From assembly GCA_021432635.1 (NCBI GenBank), contig MU270093.1, positions 124,001 through 188,000 of the forward strand: a stretch of DNA of 64,000 nt. The letters run 5' to 3'. Position numbers and translations under genes: made by a program. Of this stretch, positions 22,706 to 34,797 are shown piece by piece. The notes under the pieces were generated by a model. That model did no database searches. It was not told the origin of the DNA and saw only the letters and a program-made list of their open reading frames with translations. The stretch is from Thozetella sp. PMI_491. Its lineage: Eukaryota; Ascomycota; Sordariomycetes; Chaetosphaeriales; Chaetosphaeriaceae. Position 1 is the stretch's first letter; every line of letters begins with the position of its first letter.

Positions 22706-25018
22706 TTATTCGCCTCCACGGCCGCGATAGCTTCCCATCCTCTCGATTGAGCTCATGATGCCGCTGCGCGCACCCAGGCCGTTGTTTACACCGGCACTCT
22801 TGGTGCGTTCATGCGACATCCGCCCGATTCGGCTCTCTGCCGTCGCTGTAGGTGCCCGCAAGCCCGTCGGCGCCCGCAGCATCGAGTGCCGCTTGGTGCT
22901 GCTGGGGAGGTTGCTCTCTTGAAACCGCGGGGCTGAAGGAGTGCGCGCGTTGGTAGCGATGCCGCTGATCGAGGTAGGTCTCGTGACTGAACGCGGCGGG
23001 GCGGGCTCCCGGGCGGGCTCCCGGACTGGCTCTCTGGCAGGCTCGGGTGCAGCCACGATGGTCTGCATACTCATCATCTCTTCAGCAAGCTGAACGAGCT
23101 CGCCTTTCTCCACACGCTCCTTCTCGAGCAGGCCCCTGAGGTCGTTGTTGTCAGCTTGGACCGTCTTGACCACGGCTTCTAGCTTCTCACGCTCGGCCTC
23201 GAGCTCCTTAATGTGGGCGGCGTCCTTGGCCTTCTCGACCTTGCGCTCCTCCTCGATCTCGGCTAGCTTGATAGGGTCGAGGCGGGTCATGGTGGCGTCA
23301 CGGCCGATGCGGAGCTCCTCGTTCTCGCGGCTGAGCTCGTCGACTTGGTCGCGGAGCTCGCGCACCTTCTTCTCCCACCTATTCTCGTAGCTCTTCTTGA
23401 GAGCGGTGACCTTGGTCTCGTGCTTGCTCTTGTATAGCGCATGCAGCTCGCGCGCCACGCGCTCAACAGCAATCTCCACCTCCCGGTTCGAACCAGGGTT
23501 GGGGCTCTTCAAACCATTGGGGGATGAGGCGCCAGCAGCGGCCGCCTCAGCGCTGGCCTTACCAGCGCGCATGCCTGCCATCTTGCTCTCGGCTTCTTGA
23601 GCCATCATCTCGGCGGCTTGGCACCGCTTCTCGGATTCATCGAGCTTGAACTCGAGGTCCTCGCGCTCGCGCTGGGTGATGACTATCTCGTCCTTCACCT
23701 TGCGCAACACGACCTCCATCTCCCGCCCACGTCTCTCCCACGAGTCCTTCTCGGATGTTAACGTCTCCTGCAGACCTTGTAAATCACGGAGCTGCTCCAT
23801 GCACTCGCCCACTCGCTTCTCGGCGTCACCGACAGCAGTCTTGAGAGACGCCACCTCGGCCTCCTTGCCACTGAGCGTGGCTTTGAGGCTGCTAATCTCC
23901 GAGAGGAAGCCAGACTTGAGAGACTCGAGCTCCCGCGGCGTGATGGTGGGCATGCTACGGGGAGTGGGCATCGGGGGAATGTCAAAGTCGAGAAGGTTCA
24001 CGAGGTTGTTGCGTTGAGGTGTAGATACAGGGTTGCCGTTCATGCTGGGCGATGCCCTAGCGGCCTGCTGTTGTGCGTAATTGGCGAATCTCAGCTGCTC
24101 GGTAAAGTCCATAAGGTTCGTTGTGTTGCCCGAATCGGCTTGTCCAGGTGTCCGTGATGGTGCTGGATTGGGTCGCGCCCGAGGGGTGCTCCCTCCTAGC
24201 ATGGAGAATTTGGACGGACTGTTTGCGCGCATCTGGGCAAGCATGGTGAGATTTGGCACAGCAGAGAAGCTGCTCAAGGTGCTCATCATGGTATCGTCAA
24301 TGCTGCCTGGCTCATCCATCGCCTCATCGTGCTCGTCAAACTCGTTAGGCGCCTCCTCGCCCTCATCTTCGTCCTTCTCTAGAACGCTGTCCTCGCCTTC
24401 GAAGATCTCAATGGCACGCTTCAGTCCCGCGTTGTCGCGGATCGCGTCGTCCAGGCTGACGGTGCGCTCCTCTGTCTGCTGCTGCTGCTGCGGCGGCGGC
24501 GGCTGCTGCTGCTTTGGTGACGCACGAGAGGGTTCCACTCCGGCTGTAGAGATCCTGACCGGGAAGCGGCGTATCGGGGAGGACAGCTTGCGAGGGCTCA
24601 GTGGGCCAGGGAGCGGGGGGGGCATCGCCCTAGGGGACGGCGAGTTCTCGTCATTGTTGGGCGGCGATGGGGTCTGCTGTGGAGACGGCTGTTGTTGCTG
24701 TTGCTGCTGCTGTTGCTGCTGTTGCTGCTGTTCCTGGCGATCCTGGAGGATCTTGAGGGGGGAGAGCTCGCTGCCGGAAATGATGCGTGATTGCGGGCGA
24801 GCTTTCACGACGGAGGGAGGCGCGGGGTTCTCCTTCTCGACAAAGTCATCATCGCGCGCCTGCGCCATGAAGGGCGAGCTGCCGCCTTCGCTGCCGCCTT
24901 GGCTATGGGTGGAGGAGTGAGAGGTGTAGGTTCGCACTTCGTACTTCTCGTAGCGGCGCGAGGCGGGGGTCGAGGTGTTGAGCGCTGAACTGGGTGCTGG
25001 CGAGAGCGGCGAAGCCAT
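22706..25018 (-). CDS. Large coiled-coil protein with polyQ tract, possibly TACC/Alp7-like
   Basis: Single exon, 770 residues from the ATG at 25018 (MASPLSPAPSS); the frame is open a further 54 codons upstream but without a plausible ATG context. The N-terminal half is disordered: Ser/Pro-rich, a polyQ tract near residues 96-110, SPxR/SPRK motifs fitting proline-directed (CDK-like) phosphorylation, and an acidic patch. Residues about 400-690 form a long coiled coil rich in Glu/Lys heptads, with a segment ELHALYKSKHETKVTALKKS then RWEKKVRELRDQVDELSREN that looks conserved. The C-terminus is basic and Ser-rich (REPVREPAREP repeats). This layout fits fungal spindle-pole/microtubule proteins of the TACC (Alp7/Mia1) type, but I give that only as a tentative match. 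It converges with the MFS gene. Confidence 0.75.
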   Translation of the reverse strand: MASPLSPAPSSALNTSTPASRRYEKYEVRTYTSHSSTHSQGGSEGGSSPFMAQARDDDFVEKENPAPPSVVKARPQSRIISGSELSPLKILQDRQEQQQQQQQQQQQQQQPSPQQTPSPPNNDENSPSPRAMPPPLPGPLSPRKLSSPIRRFPVRISTAGVEPSRASPKQQQPPPPQQQQQTEERTVSLDDAIRDNAGLKRAIEIFEGEDSVLEKDEDEGEEAPNEFDEHDEAMDEPGSIDDTMMSTLSSFSAVPNLTMLAQMRANSPSKFSMLGGSTPRARPNPAPSRTPGQADSGNTTNLMDFTEQLRFANYAQQQAARASPSMNGNPVSTPQRNNLVNLLDFDIPPMPTPRSMPTITPRELESLKSGFLSEISSLKATLSGKEAEVASLKTAVGDAEKRVGECMEQLRDLQGLQETLTSEKDSWERRGREMEVVLRKVKDEIVITQREREDLEFKLDESEKRCQAAEMMAQEAESKMAGMRAGKASAEAAAAGASSPNGLKSPNPGSNREVEIAVERVARELHALYKSKHETKVTALKKSYENRWEKKVRELRDQVDELSRENEELRIGRDATMTRLDPIKLAEIEEERKVEKAKDAAHIKELEAEREKLEAVVKTVQADNNDLRGLLEKERVEKGELVQLAEEMMSMQTIVAAPEPAREPVREPAREPAPPRSVTRPTSISGIATNARTPSAPRFQESNLPSSTKRHSMLRAPTGLRAPTATAESRIGRMSHERTKSAGVNNGLGARSGIMSSIERMGSYRGRGGE
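24690..24732 (-). repeat. CAG/CAA trinucleotide run encoding polyglutamine
   Basis: About 14 consecutive CAG/CAA codons within the coiled-coil protein gene, with mixed codons that limit slippage. A second shorter Q run with prolines lies near 24475-24515. Confidence 0.9.
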
Positions 25019-27440
25019 CGTCGGGGGGGCCAGAATGCGGAATTGTCCTGTTCCACCGAGAGCAATCGGGTTGCCGTCTGGTAGCAGGAGCCGTACTATG
25101 TTGTAGAAGTAGCAATGGTGGTAAGGGGGGCGGTGAGCCGAAAGGGTGTTGGATTCCAGAAAAGTAAGGGTACCGGGCAACTAAGGTAAGTTATTATTGT
25201 GGTGGTGCAGGAGCCCCACCCAATCACTGACAGGGGGGCAGCAGCGCCTTATCCGTGTTGATTTCGTGGCCCAGCAACAAAGGAAGCCCCACGTGACTCT
25301 GGCCGCTCGAGTGGTGTTGGCGGTGGACGGTCCTGCAGGGGGAAACACAAGCACAGACTTGGGCGCAGTGGGAGGGAGGTCCTTTCATTCAACCGGCCCC
25401 CTCTGTCCTCCCCTGCAAGATTCAGGAGCCCCAGCCAGAACCAGACGCGAAAAATGAGCGACTGGCAGGAGACGAAATTGCTGCAAATGCAGACACCCTC
25501 GCGGTCTGCCCCGCGAGGAAGGGCCGTCACAGCTTCACTTGCCGATTGTCTCTAACGATTTGTATTTGTGTCTGGCGCTTGGATCGTCAATCCATGGTGT
25601 TTTGTTTCTGCGGGCCCGTCGTTGTTTCTCGGCAATGTTTCTCCTCCCGCCTATATATCCACCCTCCAAGACAAGCAAGCATCGACGCTGCATCGCTCGA
25701 CTAGCAGCGTGTTTCGAACGCTCATTGAAGGAGGAGCCGGCCCCCTCTCCATTTCAGCCTTACTCTTAATTACTTACTACACCCGAAGAATCAGCGCTCG
25801 ACCCGCTGAACCGTGCTCCCCTCTTATCCTTAACGCATAAACCATTGTAATATCACCACCCAACAACCGTCGTAGGCCCCTCCCCACCCCCTCTCTAGAG
25901 AGGGTTGGCGCGCCATCGATGCTGGAACCATGTTCTACTCTACCATGCGTACCGGCTCACCGTTACGCTTTAGCCTTGTAGGAAGTGGTCCGGGACATTG
26001 GGGGGAGAATTTAAGCTCATTACGAGACTCAGTCAATGCGCTGCTAAGATTGTGTTGCCGCATAGCTTGCTCGAAAAGCCGGCATGCCAATGCCGGTGCA
26101 GACCAGGGGGCTTCTACAAGGCCGACCGGCTTGTTTTCTGGCGGCAAGCCTAGCTGGTCGGTCCAGCGCCACCCCCGTTGCGGTTGGGATTGACGATACT
26201 CTTTTCACCCCCTTGGAATTCATAGTCTTGGCCGCACGTCTAAACTGGCCTTCAAATTCCAAGGCGTGGCGCGCAAACAAGTATAACTGACCGATACCCC
26301 CAATCCGTCACGAAATGTCCCACTGGTTCTCCCCGCTATACGATCCCGGCCCCGCGTTAACCGCTCCAACCTCACCTCCCTTGCTCTCTACTTGCACCCA
26401 CGACAGTAACAGGTCACATCGGCATGTTGGGGAAGTTGGTGTTGAAGACTAAGTTCTAAAGGTAGTTGTTAAAAGTCTTTGGTTGTATCTCGGGGGTAGG
26501 TTCGAGGAACTTTTAATTCCCTTCGTAAAGTCGTTACCAAAGTCAACATGTCCAGCACAAAAAGCAGACAAACACACCTCCCCCTACCCCGTGTCCCTAC
26601 CCCCTCCCCTTCCCCCTCCCCGCCTCAGCTCAACACACACTTTTGAGAAGTAGAGAAATAAGAAGTCCAGATTGGTCATATCGTCGTTAAAAGGAAAAGA
26701 GAACAAAGACATGTGGTTCCAGTATCGCCCTAGCTCACCGGCACGCTCTCCGCGCGTGCCGACTACCAAAGTAGAAGGGTTGAAATAAAGAAGAAATTGT
26801 CAGTTGAGAAGGCGTGGTCGGGCCCAAGAGCCGAAGATGGGGTGAGCATTAGAGGGAATGGGGAGGGCTTTATCCCATCCCATCCCAAGCCCGAGCCCAA
26901 GGGTATGAAAGTTGGTTCGCAAGGATGGCGGTTCGTCCAGTCGTAGTCTCCAGCACCTGAATTCATCACAGGTGGGATTCTGGGGGTCGGAGGTGGTTGG
27001 TGATCCTGAACTCGGGCGCGGCAGTTCCGTCTGCCAGGCCCGATAATGCGCGCCGAAACGAGAAGACAAAAAAAAGCAAGAGCAAGACGTCGGCGTCTCT
27101 TTAGCGATTAGGTCCATTTCCATGCAAACCATTAATCATCAGCCATTTACAGCCATTCCGACATCGCACAAAAGAATCGTAGCTCGTCGTCAGCGCGTCC
27201 GTACGTCCATTGCCGAGGAATCGAGTCGTTTCAACGAATTACAAAAGGACAAAAGGAAAGCGAAGTGGTGTTGTTCCGTAGACGATGTTTCCCCACGCAA
27301 AGGGCGTCCCGTTTGGCCGCCTCATGGGTTGGGGGCCGTCATGATTAGTGGAGCCAGGATTGCTGGAAGTTTAGCCAGCACTCATGGCCGTCATCGCGCG
27401 ATTTCGAGTTCAGCAGTGCTGTGCCCCATAGCCAAGGCGC
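25019..27440. other. Intergenic (2.4 kb): coiled-coil gene promoter and StuA 3' side
   Basis: No gene is supported. There is a C-rich tract with CCCCTACCCC-like units at about 26578-26625. The 3' UTR of StuA should lie below 27440. Confidence 0.5.
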
Positions 27441-29448
27441 CTATCGGCGTGGCTGGCCGGCGAGCTCAGCAACCGGCTGGGAGCTGTAGACTGGCGAGGG
27501 CATCGAAGGGATCTGGCCGTCCATGAGCGTCTTTCGGCGCTTGGGGTCATATCCCATGCCGGGGCCAGCGCTAGGCGGCTTCTGGTCATCGTCATCCCGC
27601 CCACGCTTCAGGCTAGCCGGGGCCCCGTTCATGATAGAAGGGGGCGCGGGGTAGCCGTTTTGCAGCTCCCCCTGGGACGAATACATATCGCTCCCAGCGG
27701 TCCCGTTCGTGCTGCCACGGTCGTTGCTCATCACATTGTACAGATTGCTCGACGGCGGCTGAGCACGGGGAGGGGTGTTGTACCCAGGCTGGCCATAGTA
27801 CGACTGAGGAGCGGCGGCCGTGCGGGGTGTTGCGCGGCCGGAGCCACCGTGGTGGGGAGAGCCCGTCATCTCAGGAGATAGCTGAGTGTGCTCGTTGGGC
27901 ATCGAGTTGACTGGGGCAGGGGCGGTGTAGTTGTACGTGTTGCGGCTGGCATCGTACGCACCACTGTCGTGGGTGTACTCTGCCTCATGCTCCGTCTCGT
28001 CCTCGTGCCCATGGTGGCCGTCACCGCCCTGACCCGGGTGGACCAGGCCATTGGGAGGCTTCTGGTCGGACTGCTCGCTTCCAGCACCGTTCGGCCTGCT
28101 GGAGGGGGGGCCCATCTCGTTCTTGACGTAGGCGGGCTGCGAGTAGACAGACCTATCCTGCGAATTTGTAGGGGCGGGGGCATATGGTGAGTGCTGAGGC
28201 GGGGGGGCGTTGTACATCGGGCGGGTACTATCGTACGGCTGGCTCACTGGAGGATAAGGAGGCATGCTTTGGATGGTCGAGCCAGGTGGCGTAGTGGCCG
28301 GAGTTGTGGGCAGCGACCGCGCGCTGTTGAGGCCGGTGTCAATCGACATGGGGTTGGCTCCCTGGGCGCCGTTCATTCCCTGCTGGCCCCACTGGAAGTT
28401 CTCGGAAGTGCCCATGCCGCCCATCACGCTAGAAGCGCTCGTGGGAGGGGTCGGGAAGGTGTGTGCCCGGTCCATCGAAGGACGGCCGCCGAGCGGCGGT
28501 TGAGGCGGCTGGCTGGGGCCGGGAAGCCCAGCAGGGATCGAGTGGTGGTGATGCTGCTGGAGAGAAGGAAGGCCTGGCTGCTGGCCATTGCGCATCTGGC
28601 TCTGCTCCTGCTTCCGGCGCTCTGCGGCGGCCATAACCTGGCTCGTCCTCGTCTGGTTCGTGGGGTGGTAGAGCAGGGCGCCGATGTTGTGCACAAAGAG
28701 GGGGTACAGCAGCTCCGTGATCTTCTCCTTGTTCGCGAAATCCAAAGCGCGCTCAAACGGAATCCTGAAGTAATGCGTCAGCTTAAGTAACATAAAAGGG
28801 GGGTTAAGTTGGATTATATTGGAAGGAGCTTACCAGACACCCTTCAGGTGCATTGGGCCAATTTTGACCACATGCCGCACCTTCTCACTCTTCAAGATAC
28901 CGTCTCGACGGCCGCGGGTCATTCCTGCCACGTTCAGGAGCTTGGTACCGTTGATCATGTGGTTGTCTATAGAAGGCAATTAGAATGACTGATGGGACGA
29001 AACTGACTGGCCATCAAGATGGCTCACCTTCCCTGCGTGCAACGCAGATGCCTCGCGCCTCAACTTGGAAGCACAAGCTGCCTTCATCTTCCCACAATGT
29101 CGCGGTGACTCGGGGCTTCATGCCCGGGGGAGCAACCTGGCCAGTGGTGTCGAAGCCCCCGGAATATGAGTTGGGCGGGATACCTTGGCTACCGACGCCG
29201 GGAAGGGGAAGCACGTTCTGTGCAGTCATGGGGGTTGAGACGTTCGGGGGGCCAGGCGGCGACGTCAGCCCGTTCGCATATCCATATTGCTGACCGTAGG
29301 CGGAGGGAGGAGGGTATTGGCCAGGGCCGGGCTGGAGTAATGGCGGGTTCTGGGGAGGGTAGTGCGAAGCGACGGTCTGGGGGGGCGGCGCGGGGCCGGT
29401 CGACATGTGCGTTTGGTAGTACATATCCGGAGCTGGTCCCTGGTTCAT
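27441..29448 (-). CDS. stuA: APSES transcription factor StuA / ASM-1
   Basis: This is a nuclear DNA-binding regulator of conidiophore or ascus/ascospore development and cell pattern, binding WCGCGWNM-type elements. Exons 29448-29028, 28966-28834 and 28764-27441 (introns 61 and 69 bp) give 625 residues from [12 protein letters not shown], which aligns with the start of Aspergillus StuA (MNQPQPYMD). The APSES domain (about 110-220) is complete: [20 protein letters not shown], then [40 protein letters not shown] and [20 protein letters not shown]. After it come Gln/Pro-rich segments, the conserved [10 protein letters not shown] block, and a bipartite nuclear localisation signal near 573-600 ([12 protein letters not shown]...DPKRRKTL). 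The frame remains open upstream to an AACCAG acceptor ending at 29816, adding about 122 protein-like residues without an ATG, so a longer isoform from an upstream exon is likely. Confidence 0.96.
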
Positions 29449-29815
29449 CGCGGGATAATGGTCGTATGCTCCCGCCGACGGGTGGCCTGGGTGTCCAGAG
29501 ATCTGGGTGGTAGAGGGAAACGATGGCGAGAGTGCGCCTGGGGTCTTGGGTCCGTTCGACGAGGCAACCGAAGTGAAGGACGACTGAGAGCCTGAGTGGG
29601 AGCTCGCGGCGGACGAAATAGAGCTAACCCGGGGCGAGGAGGTGCTCGACGAGTAGGCCAGCGGGTGCTGCGGAACAGGCAAGGCGGGAAGTCTGTCGCT
29701 CACATACAGCGGACGCTGGGCGGCGTGTGCGTTGTAATATGGCAAGTCAGAGGGGCCCCGGGTTTGCACAGATGAAATCGACGGTAGATCCAGCTTTTCG
29801 GTATTGTGGGAGAAC
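29449..29815 (-). other. In-frame open extension of StuA, probable coding part of a longer transcript
   Basis: Reads in frame into the StuA ATG with no stop from 29815. The translation is protein-like (LDLPSISSVQTRGPSDLPYY, RPLYVSDRLPALPVPQHPL, then a Ser-rich stretch) but contains no ATG before MNQ. An AACCAG acceptor sits at 29821-29816, just before a region with an in-frame stop. Aspergillus stuA is known to have two transcripts with different starts; a similar arrangement is inferred here. I could not identify the upstream exon. Confidence 0.6.
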
Positions 29816-32800
29816 CTGGTTAAAAACTTCTTGACGGGTGCTCAAGGCACTGGGGCAGGCCGGCGTCAGCTAGGGGGAGCCGGTGATGATTCGGAGGCGC
29901 GGGTCCACGAGACGGGGTTCCAATAGATCCAGCTCGACAAAGACTGCGAAGGCGGTCACTCTGGTCCCAATTGGCTCAGCAACGGTTTCCTTCCACAGCA
30001 GACGAGATCAATTGGTCCTTCCAATCTTGCGCAGTCAACAATGCGGCACTGTTGCTGCGACGGAGTTGGTTGCCCTGGGTTGGGAGGGGGAAGCTGACGA
30101 GCTGCAGCGAAGAGTTTTCTGGCAAATCGATGGGACCTCGGGGATGTCTTGGCGATGGAGACGACAAAAGCAGTGGGCGCGCAAGAAGATGCAAGCCGGG
30201 TTCCAAATCCAGAAGATGACCTGTTTATCTGGTGTCCTAGGAGGAAGGAGGTCGGCAATTGAGAAGAGGGGGCCTATCGGACAAGTCGTCGTCCACCTGT
30301 GTGACTGGCGTCCAAGTCGGGAGGGGGTCGCAACCCAAGATAACGGAGTCGGCAGAGAGCAGATGGATGTTGGAGTAAACCGCCCACCAGGTCAATCGAT
30401 TGACTGACTGTCCTGTGTCCTTCTCTTTCTAAAGCTAAGGTAGTCTTTCTCAAGTCTACCTGTCGGCCACGCACGCACTCTTGAGATCTCGCAGGCTCAG
30501 CAACAACTGGTCATGCAGGTGGATTAGCTTAGATCTGCGCGGCACGATAAGACAGCGGGCACGACGGGAGAGCTATGCACAAGAGGGGAGAAGAGATGGG
30601 GGGGAAAAAGAACAGGAATGCAAGAATGGTGGCAGGGCCTAGTCATACCTAGCTTGCCTCTCGAGCTACTCTCTGTCCTCGGGAAGAAATTGGGGAGGTC
30701 GGTGGGAGCGAGAGGAGAGGGGAGGAAGGGGAGGGACGACGGGGAAGAGGCTTGCTTTAGGTGGTGGTGGTGAGAAGGAGGAGGCCGGTCGAGAGGTAGA
30801 TCAGCGTGAAAACAGAAAAACAGCCCCCGGTCTGCCGTTCCGTTCTGTACTGGACGCACCCCGGTCGACTCCAAGGCCAGGACAGTGCGTACCGTAAAGG
30901 TCTTAGATTAGAAAAGGTAAGGGTTGGTTTGGCACACTGGGGAGCCGACAGGGGAGTGGGAGAGTCGCGAAAAGAGCGAGAGGAGAGAGTGTGTGTGAGT
31001 GACAGGGAGCAGGGGCTGGCTGGCTGGGCGGGCTGGGCGGGCTGGTAGTAGCGTAGCGCTGCTGCTGCTCTGGGTTTCGCACACCTCCTCGCCTTTTTTT
31101 TTTTTTTTTGACTTTTACATTGCTCACCTCACCCCCCCCCCCCTAGTCCTGTCCTTTTCTACGGAGTACGTATATTCCCTATAGATTCTGGTGGCTTCCT
31201 CCCGTGCGCTTCTGCACTAGATCTATAACTTCTATTCTGATCGTGTCTTAGGGCCGTGGCCCCCGGGTGTTTCCTACTCCTTTGCTTTCTTATCTGCCGC
31301 GTTTGGGAGCCCAAGGCCGGCGCTTGCTCAAGGCGCAAAGCGGAGAAGGTGATGGTCAGGCAGCGAACCCCGGGGAAGAGAGAGAGAGGCAAAGACCAGG
31401 CCCCGGGGGTACCTAGAGGGGAGGAGGCCAGGCCCGCAACGGCTAGCAGGGTGGGTTTGTTGTCCTGGGTGGGCACGACCAGGAATCGTCAACTTGGCGA
31501 GGGGAGAGGAGAGAGGCTGGGATATTGGACCGGCCGGCGGCCAAAGGGGGGTGTAAGTGGCCGTGTGAGTGGTCGTTGCACAGCTAACAGCGGCGCCGCA
31601 CCTCGGGGGAGGCGTGTGGGCAGGGGTTATCGCGGGGGGTGCGCCTGCAAGGTTGCACTAGGGGAGGGGAGGGCCTGTAGCCTGGACCAGGGGTGACGAG
31701 CTCCGTGAGGAAGAGGGGACCGTAGTTCCTCAGTCAGCCATCACACTCCTCTCTACCCGTCTCCTCCCCCCCCCTCTTCTTCCTCGTCTGTCACGCTTTG
31801 TAACTAAGCGCTACCTCGCCGGAACCAGGGGTGGGTTTGCCAACACGTAGCAAGGTACACACGCTACGGCGGCCTCTAGTAGAGTGTACCTCAGACGAGA
31901 GGGGCCGGCCGTACGAGGGAGAGAGGCAGAGAATTAATTCGAGAGCGTGGTGGACTTTTTCTTCCATCTGCTTGTTCGTACCACCACGGACCGCCCGGAA
32001 ATATGGTTCAGAGCAGCCCGGGGTTGTGATCCCTTCCTCATTTGCTGACCCCCAAGCTTTGCTGCTATGAGGCAAACTAATGGATGTCGACGAACGTGGA
32101 CAATTCACCACGTTCTTTTCTCTCTTCTCCAGGGTCGAATCAACGGATGGCGGGCTGGCCTGGCCTAAGTTGGGGGTCGGAGGAGACAGGAGACAGGGTA
32201 TGTACAAAGGAGCCAAGGCAGATGGCGGGGGATTCGCACAGTGTCGCTCCGAGCCAGCCCGCCCGGTCTTTTTTTTTTTCTTTAATCGATTTTATCGACC
32301 CTACTGAGGTGGGCTGAAGATTGGAACAGAAGGAGGGATGGGAAACCAGCGGTGACCCGTGCCACCGCGTAGATGTACCCACTAGCGCTAGGTTGACGCC
32401 TGGAGGTACCTCGCCGATAGGCTCGGTGGCTGGGTACCAGTGGCCTGCCGGAGGCTGCTTGAGCGGGACCTGGGACCTGGGAGCAGTACAAAGTGGCCTG
32501 ACCCTTTCTGGGGCCGACTCCGGTAGAGCAAAGGCGTCGTCCGGCCTAGCGCCCAAGCCCGTGCTGGAACAGAATTTGCGCTAAAACGTATCCGTCGTTG
32601 ACTTCACCATCGCCCGGTAGGCCCCGTCATTCGGACAATGCCCATTGACGGGAAAAGCCACCGACTCGGAGCGGCTACGTGGTTGAGCCCACGTTGGGCA
32701 TCTCGAGCTTGGGGCAGGTGGCTTCGTTGCGCCGCCCCAAAAAAAAGCGAGGCGTCGCATTTGCGGGAAAGAGAGGTCCTGAAGAGACGGGAGACTCCCC

Positions 32801-33466
32801 CCCCATAGCGAGGCGCTGAGGGCGATATGCTGTATCCCTTTGCGGCTAGTCTGTCTCGCTCAGAATCCAGCTCCTGCTTCTTCGCATCTTGCCCTCGTCC
32901 CGTTTACGCTCGCCAGCCTATGCATGTGAGTGATAACAGCGATCGGCACCCGCCATGGGCCCCGACTTGCCCGACTCTTCGCTTCTCGCGCGTCCCGCTT
33001 CCACGCCCCGAGCAGAGACTTCGCCGCCGGCGTTTCTCTATCGTTTGCACCTGTCGGGGCTTGCTGGTCTTGGTAGCCCGGTAGCCTGGGAGCCCACAGA
33101 GATCCGCCGCGTCGGCCCTCACTACTGCCTGTAGCCCAACGCTACCGTCGGGGGAAAGGTAGAGAGAACGACTCAGTCGCATTGGCTTTGGACGGTGGAT
33201 GGTTGCGCACTTGGGCTCGGGACCGTGTCCGGCCGGATAGGTAGCGTCCTTTGCCCCTCCGCGCGCCCCCCCTTTCGTTTCTTCTCCCCTCTGCTTGCTC
33301 TCCATCCTCAGGAGCCCCCTCTACTCTGGTACTACTAGCCTTAGCGGCGGGGCACAGTGCACATGAGCTTTTGGCCGCACGGCCGATGGGATCCCAGAAA
33401 CAGATCACCTCGCGGTCTGGTCAGCAAATCAGCGGGCCCGCTTTGCATGGATAACGGGGCTCACAG

Positions 33467-33529
33467 GGTGGTGGTGGCCGTGGAGGAGGTGGTGGTAGGT
33501 AGTGGTGGAAGTGGTGGTCGACGCGGGCG
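33467..33529 (+). repeat. GGT/GGA-rich imperfect repeat
   Basis: A run of GGTGGTGG, GGAGGTGGTGG, GTGGTGG units on the plus strand. Closely spaced GG pairs could form two-layer G-quadruplexes. It lies in the gene-free interval upstream of StuA. Confidence 0.6.
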
Positions 33530-34523
33530 GTCGACACGGCCGCTGCAGAGAGACACAGGCGAGTACCTCGAGGGCCGCCAGAACGGGCCGCTGTCACACA
33601 ATCGCACCTAGCGATGGCAACTGCTGGAGACGATGGCCACCACTCGTGCGTGTACTTCGTACAGAGAGGATCTGGCCGGCTGGGCCGGGGCCGAGCCGGA
33701 CTGCCTCACCCAACATCTTCGAGTTCCAAGATCTCAACTACCGATAGGCGGAGCTGTTTTGTTGTTTTCTTAGCTGTTTTATTCTTTTCTTACAAAATAC
33801 ACTCCCGCCGGCGCCTGGGCGGGTTTGCAACAGTTTCTCCCTTGTAGGTTGGCCTGGGCTATCTCCCATCGGCACGGGAAGTGCTACAACCGTTGCCGTT
33901 GCCGTTCCCGCGTCTGCAGCGCGGTAGAAGAAGAAACTCGGGCAGCAGCAGTAAAGCCTAAAGAATCCACAAAAGCAAGAGAGGCTAGAGGAAGAAAGAA
34001 GAGAGAACAAAAAAAAAAAAGTATCGAGACGGATTAGGATCGCTCGCCTAGCCACCATTGGCTGTGCTACCGCCTGCGATACGACAGCAAAGTACACATG
34101 TACTGTGCAGAGACAACCCGGCCACTCGATCCTGGAGCGTGCTGGGAAACAGCAAGAGCTGGGGCAGGCACCGCACTGGCGAGCGCTCGCATCTCGCATC
34201 TTGTACTGATGGTGGCTTCATTCGCATATCTAACGAGGGTGATCTCGCCGCCGACCCCCTCCTTCCCTCGGCTTTGCCGCCATCCCTCGCCGTGGGCAAT
34301 GCCACTCATCCGCACGAAGCGCCTTTTTCCTCAAATCAACCGGGCCTCGTCCATGTGGCTGGCTTTAGCGCATCCCGTGAGGGCCCCCGGGCCCCTCCCA
34401 GCGCCCCGACCTGTTTGACGTCGGCGGCATCTTATTGTATCCTTAGGGATATTAGGGTCTCTATTATCCGCGCGCCAGCCGATCTGTTTCGCGGCTTAGC
34501 GGGCTTCGGGCTCTCTACCTCGA

Positions 34524-34571
34524 CTACGTACCTACCTATGGATACATGCCTACGTACGTACGTACTACCTA
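34524..34571. repeat. TACG/TACC tetranucleotide-rich stretch
   Basis: Imperfect TACGTACC-type units including TACGTACGTACGTAC. A self-complementary simple repeat in the gene-free interval. Confidence 0.7.
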
Positions 34572-34763
34572 CGCCCGCCGGGGGAAAGGGGGGGCTGTGC
34601 GGTGTATGCTCGCCGACACACGAGGTACCGTACCCGCTATACTTTGTACCGTACATACTACATCTTCGACGTCCCGGGCTGGGACAAAAGAAAGAGAGGA
34701 CCACTTCCCTCACCAACCAGCCCGGCGGGCGCGCCCTTTCAGCCGCCGCCGGCTTTCGGTGGA

Positions 34764-34797
34764 TTTTTTTTCTGCTTTTTTTTTCTGCTTTTTTTTC
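34764..34797 (+). repeat. Direct repeat of T8-9 CTGC units
   Basis: Three T-runs of eight or nine bases separated by CTGC or ending in CTTGG. Noncoding. Confidence 0.7.
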
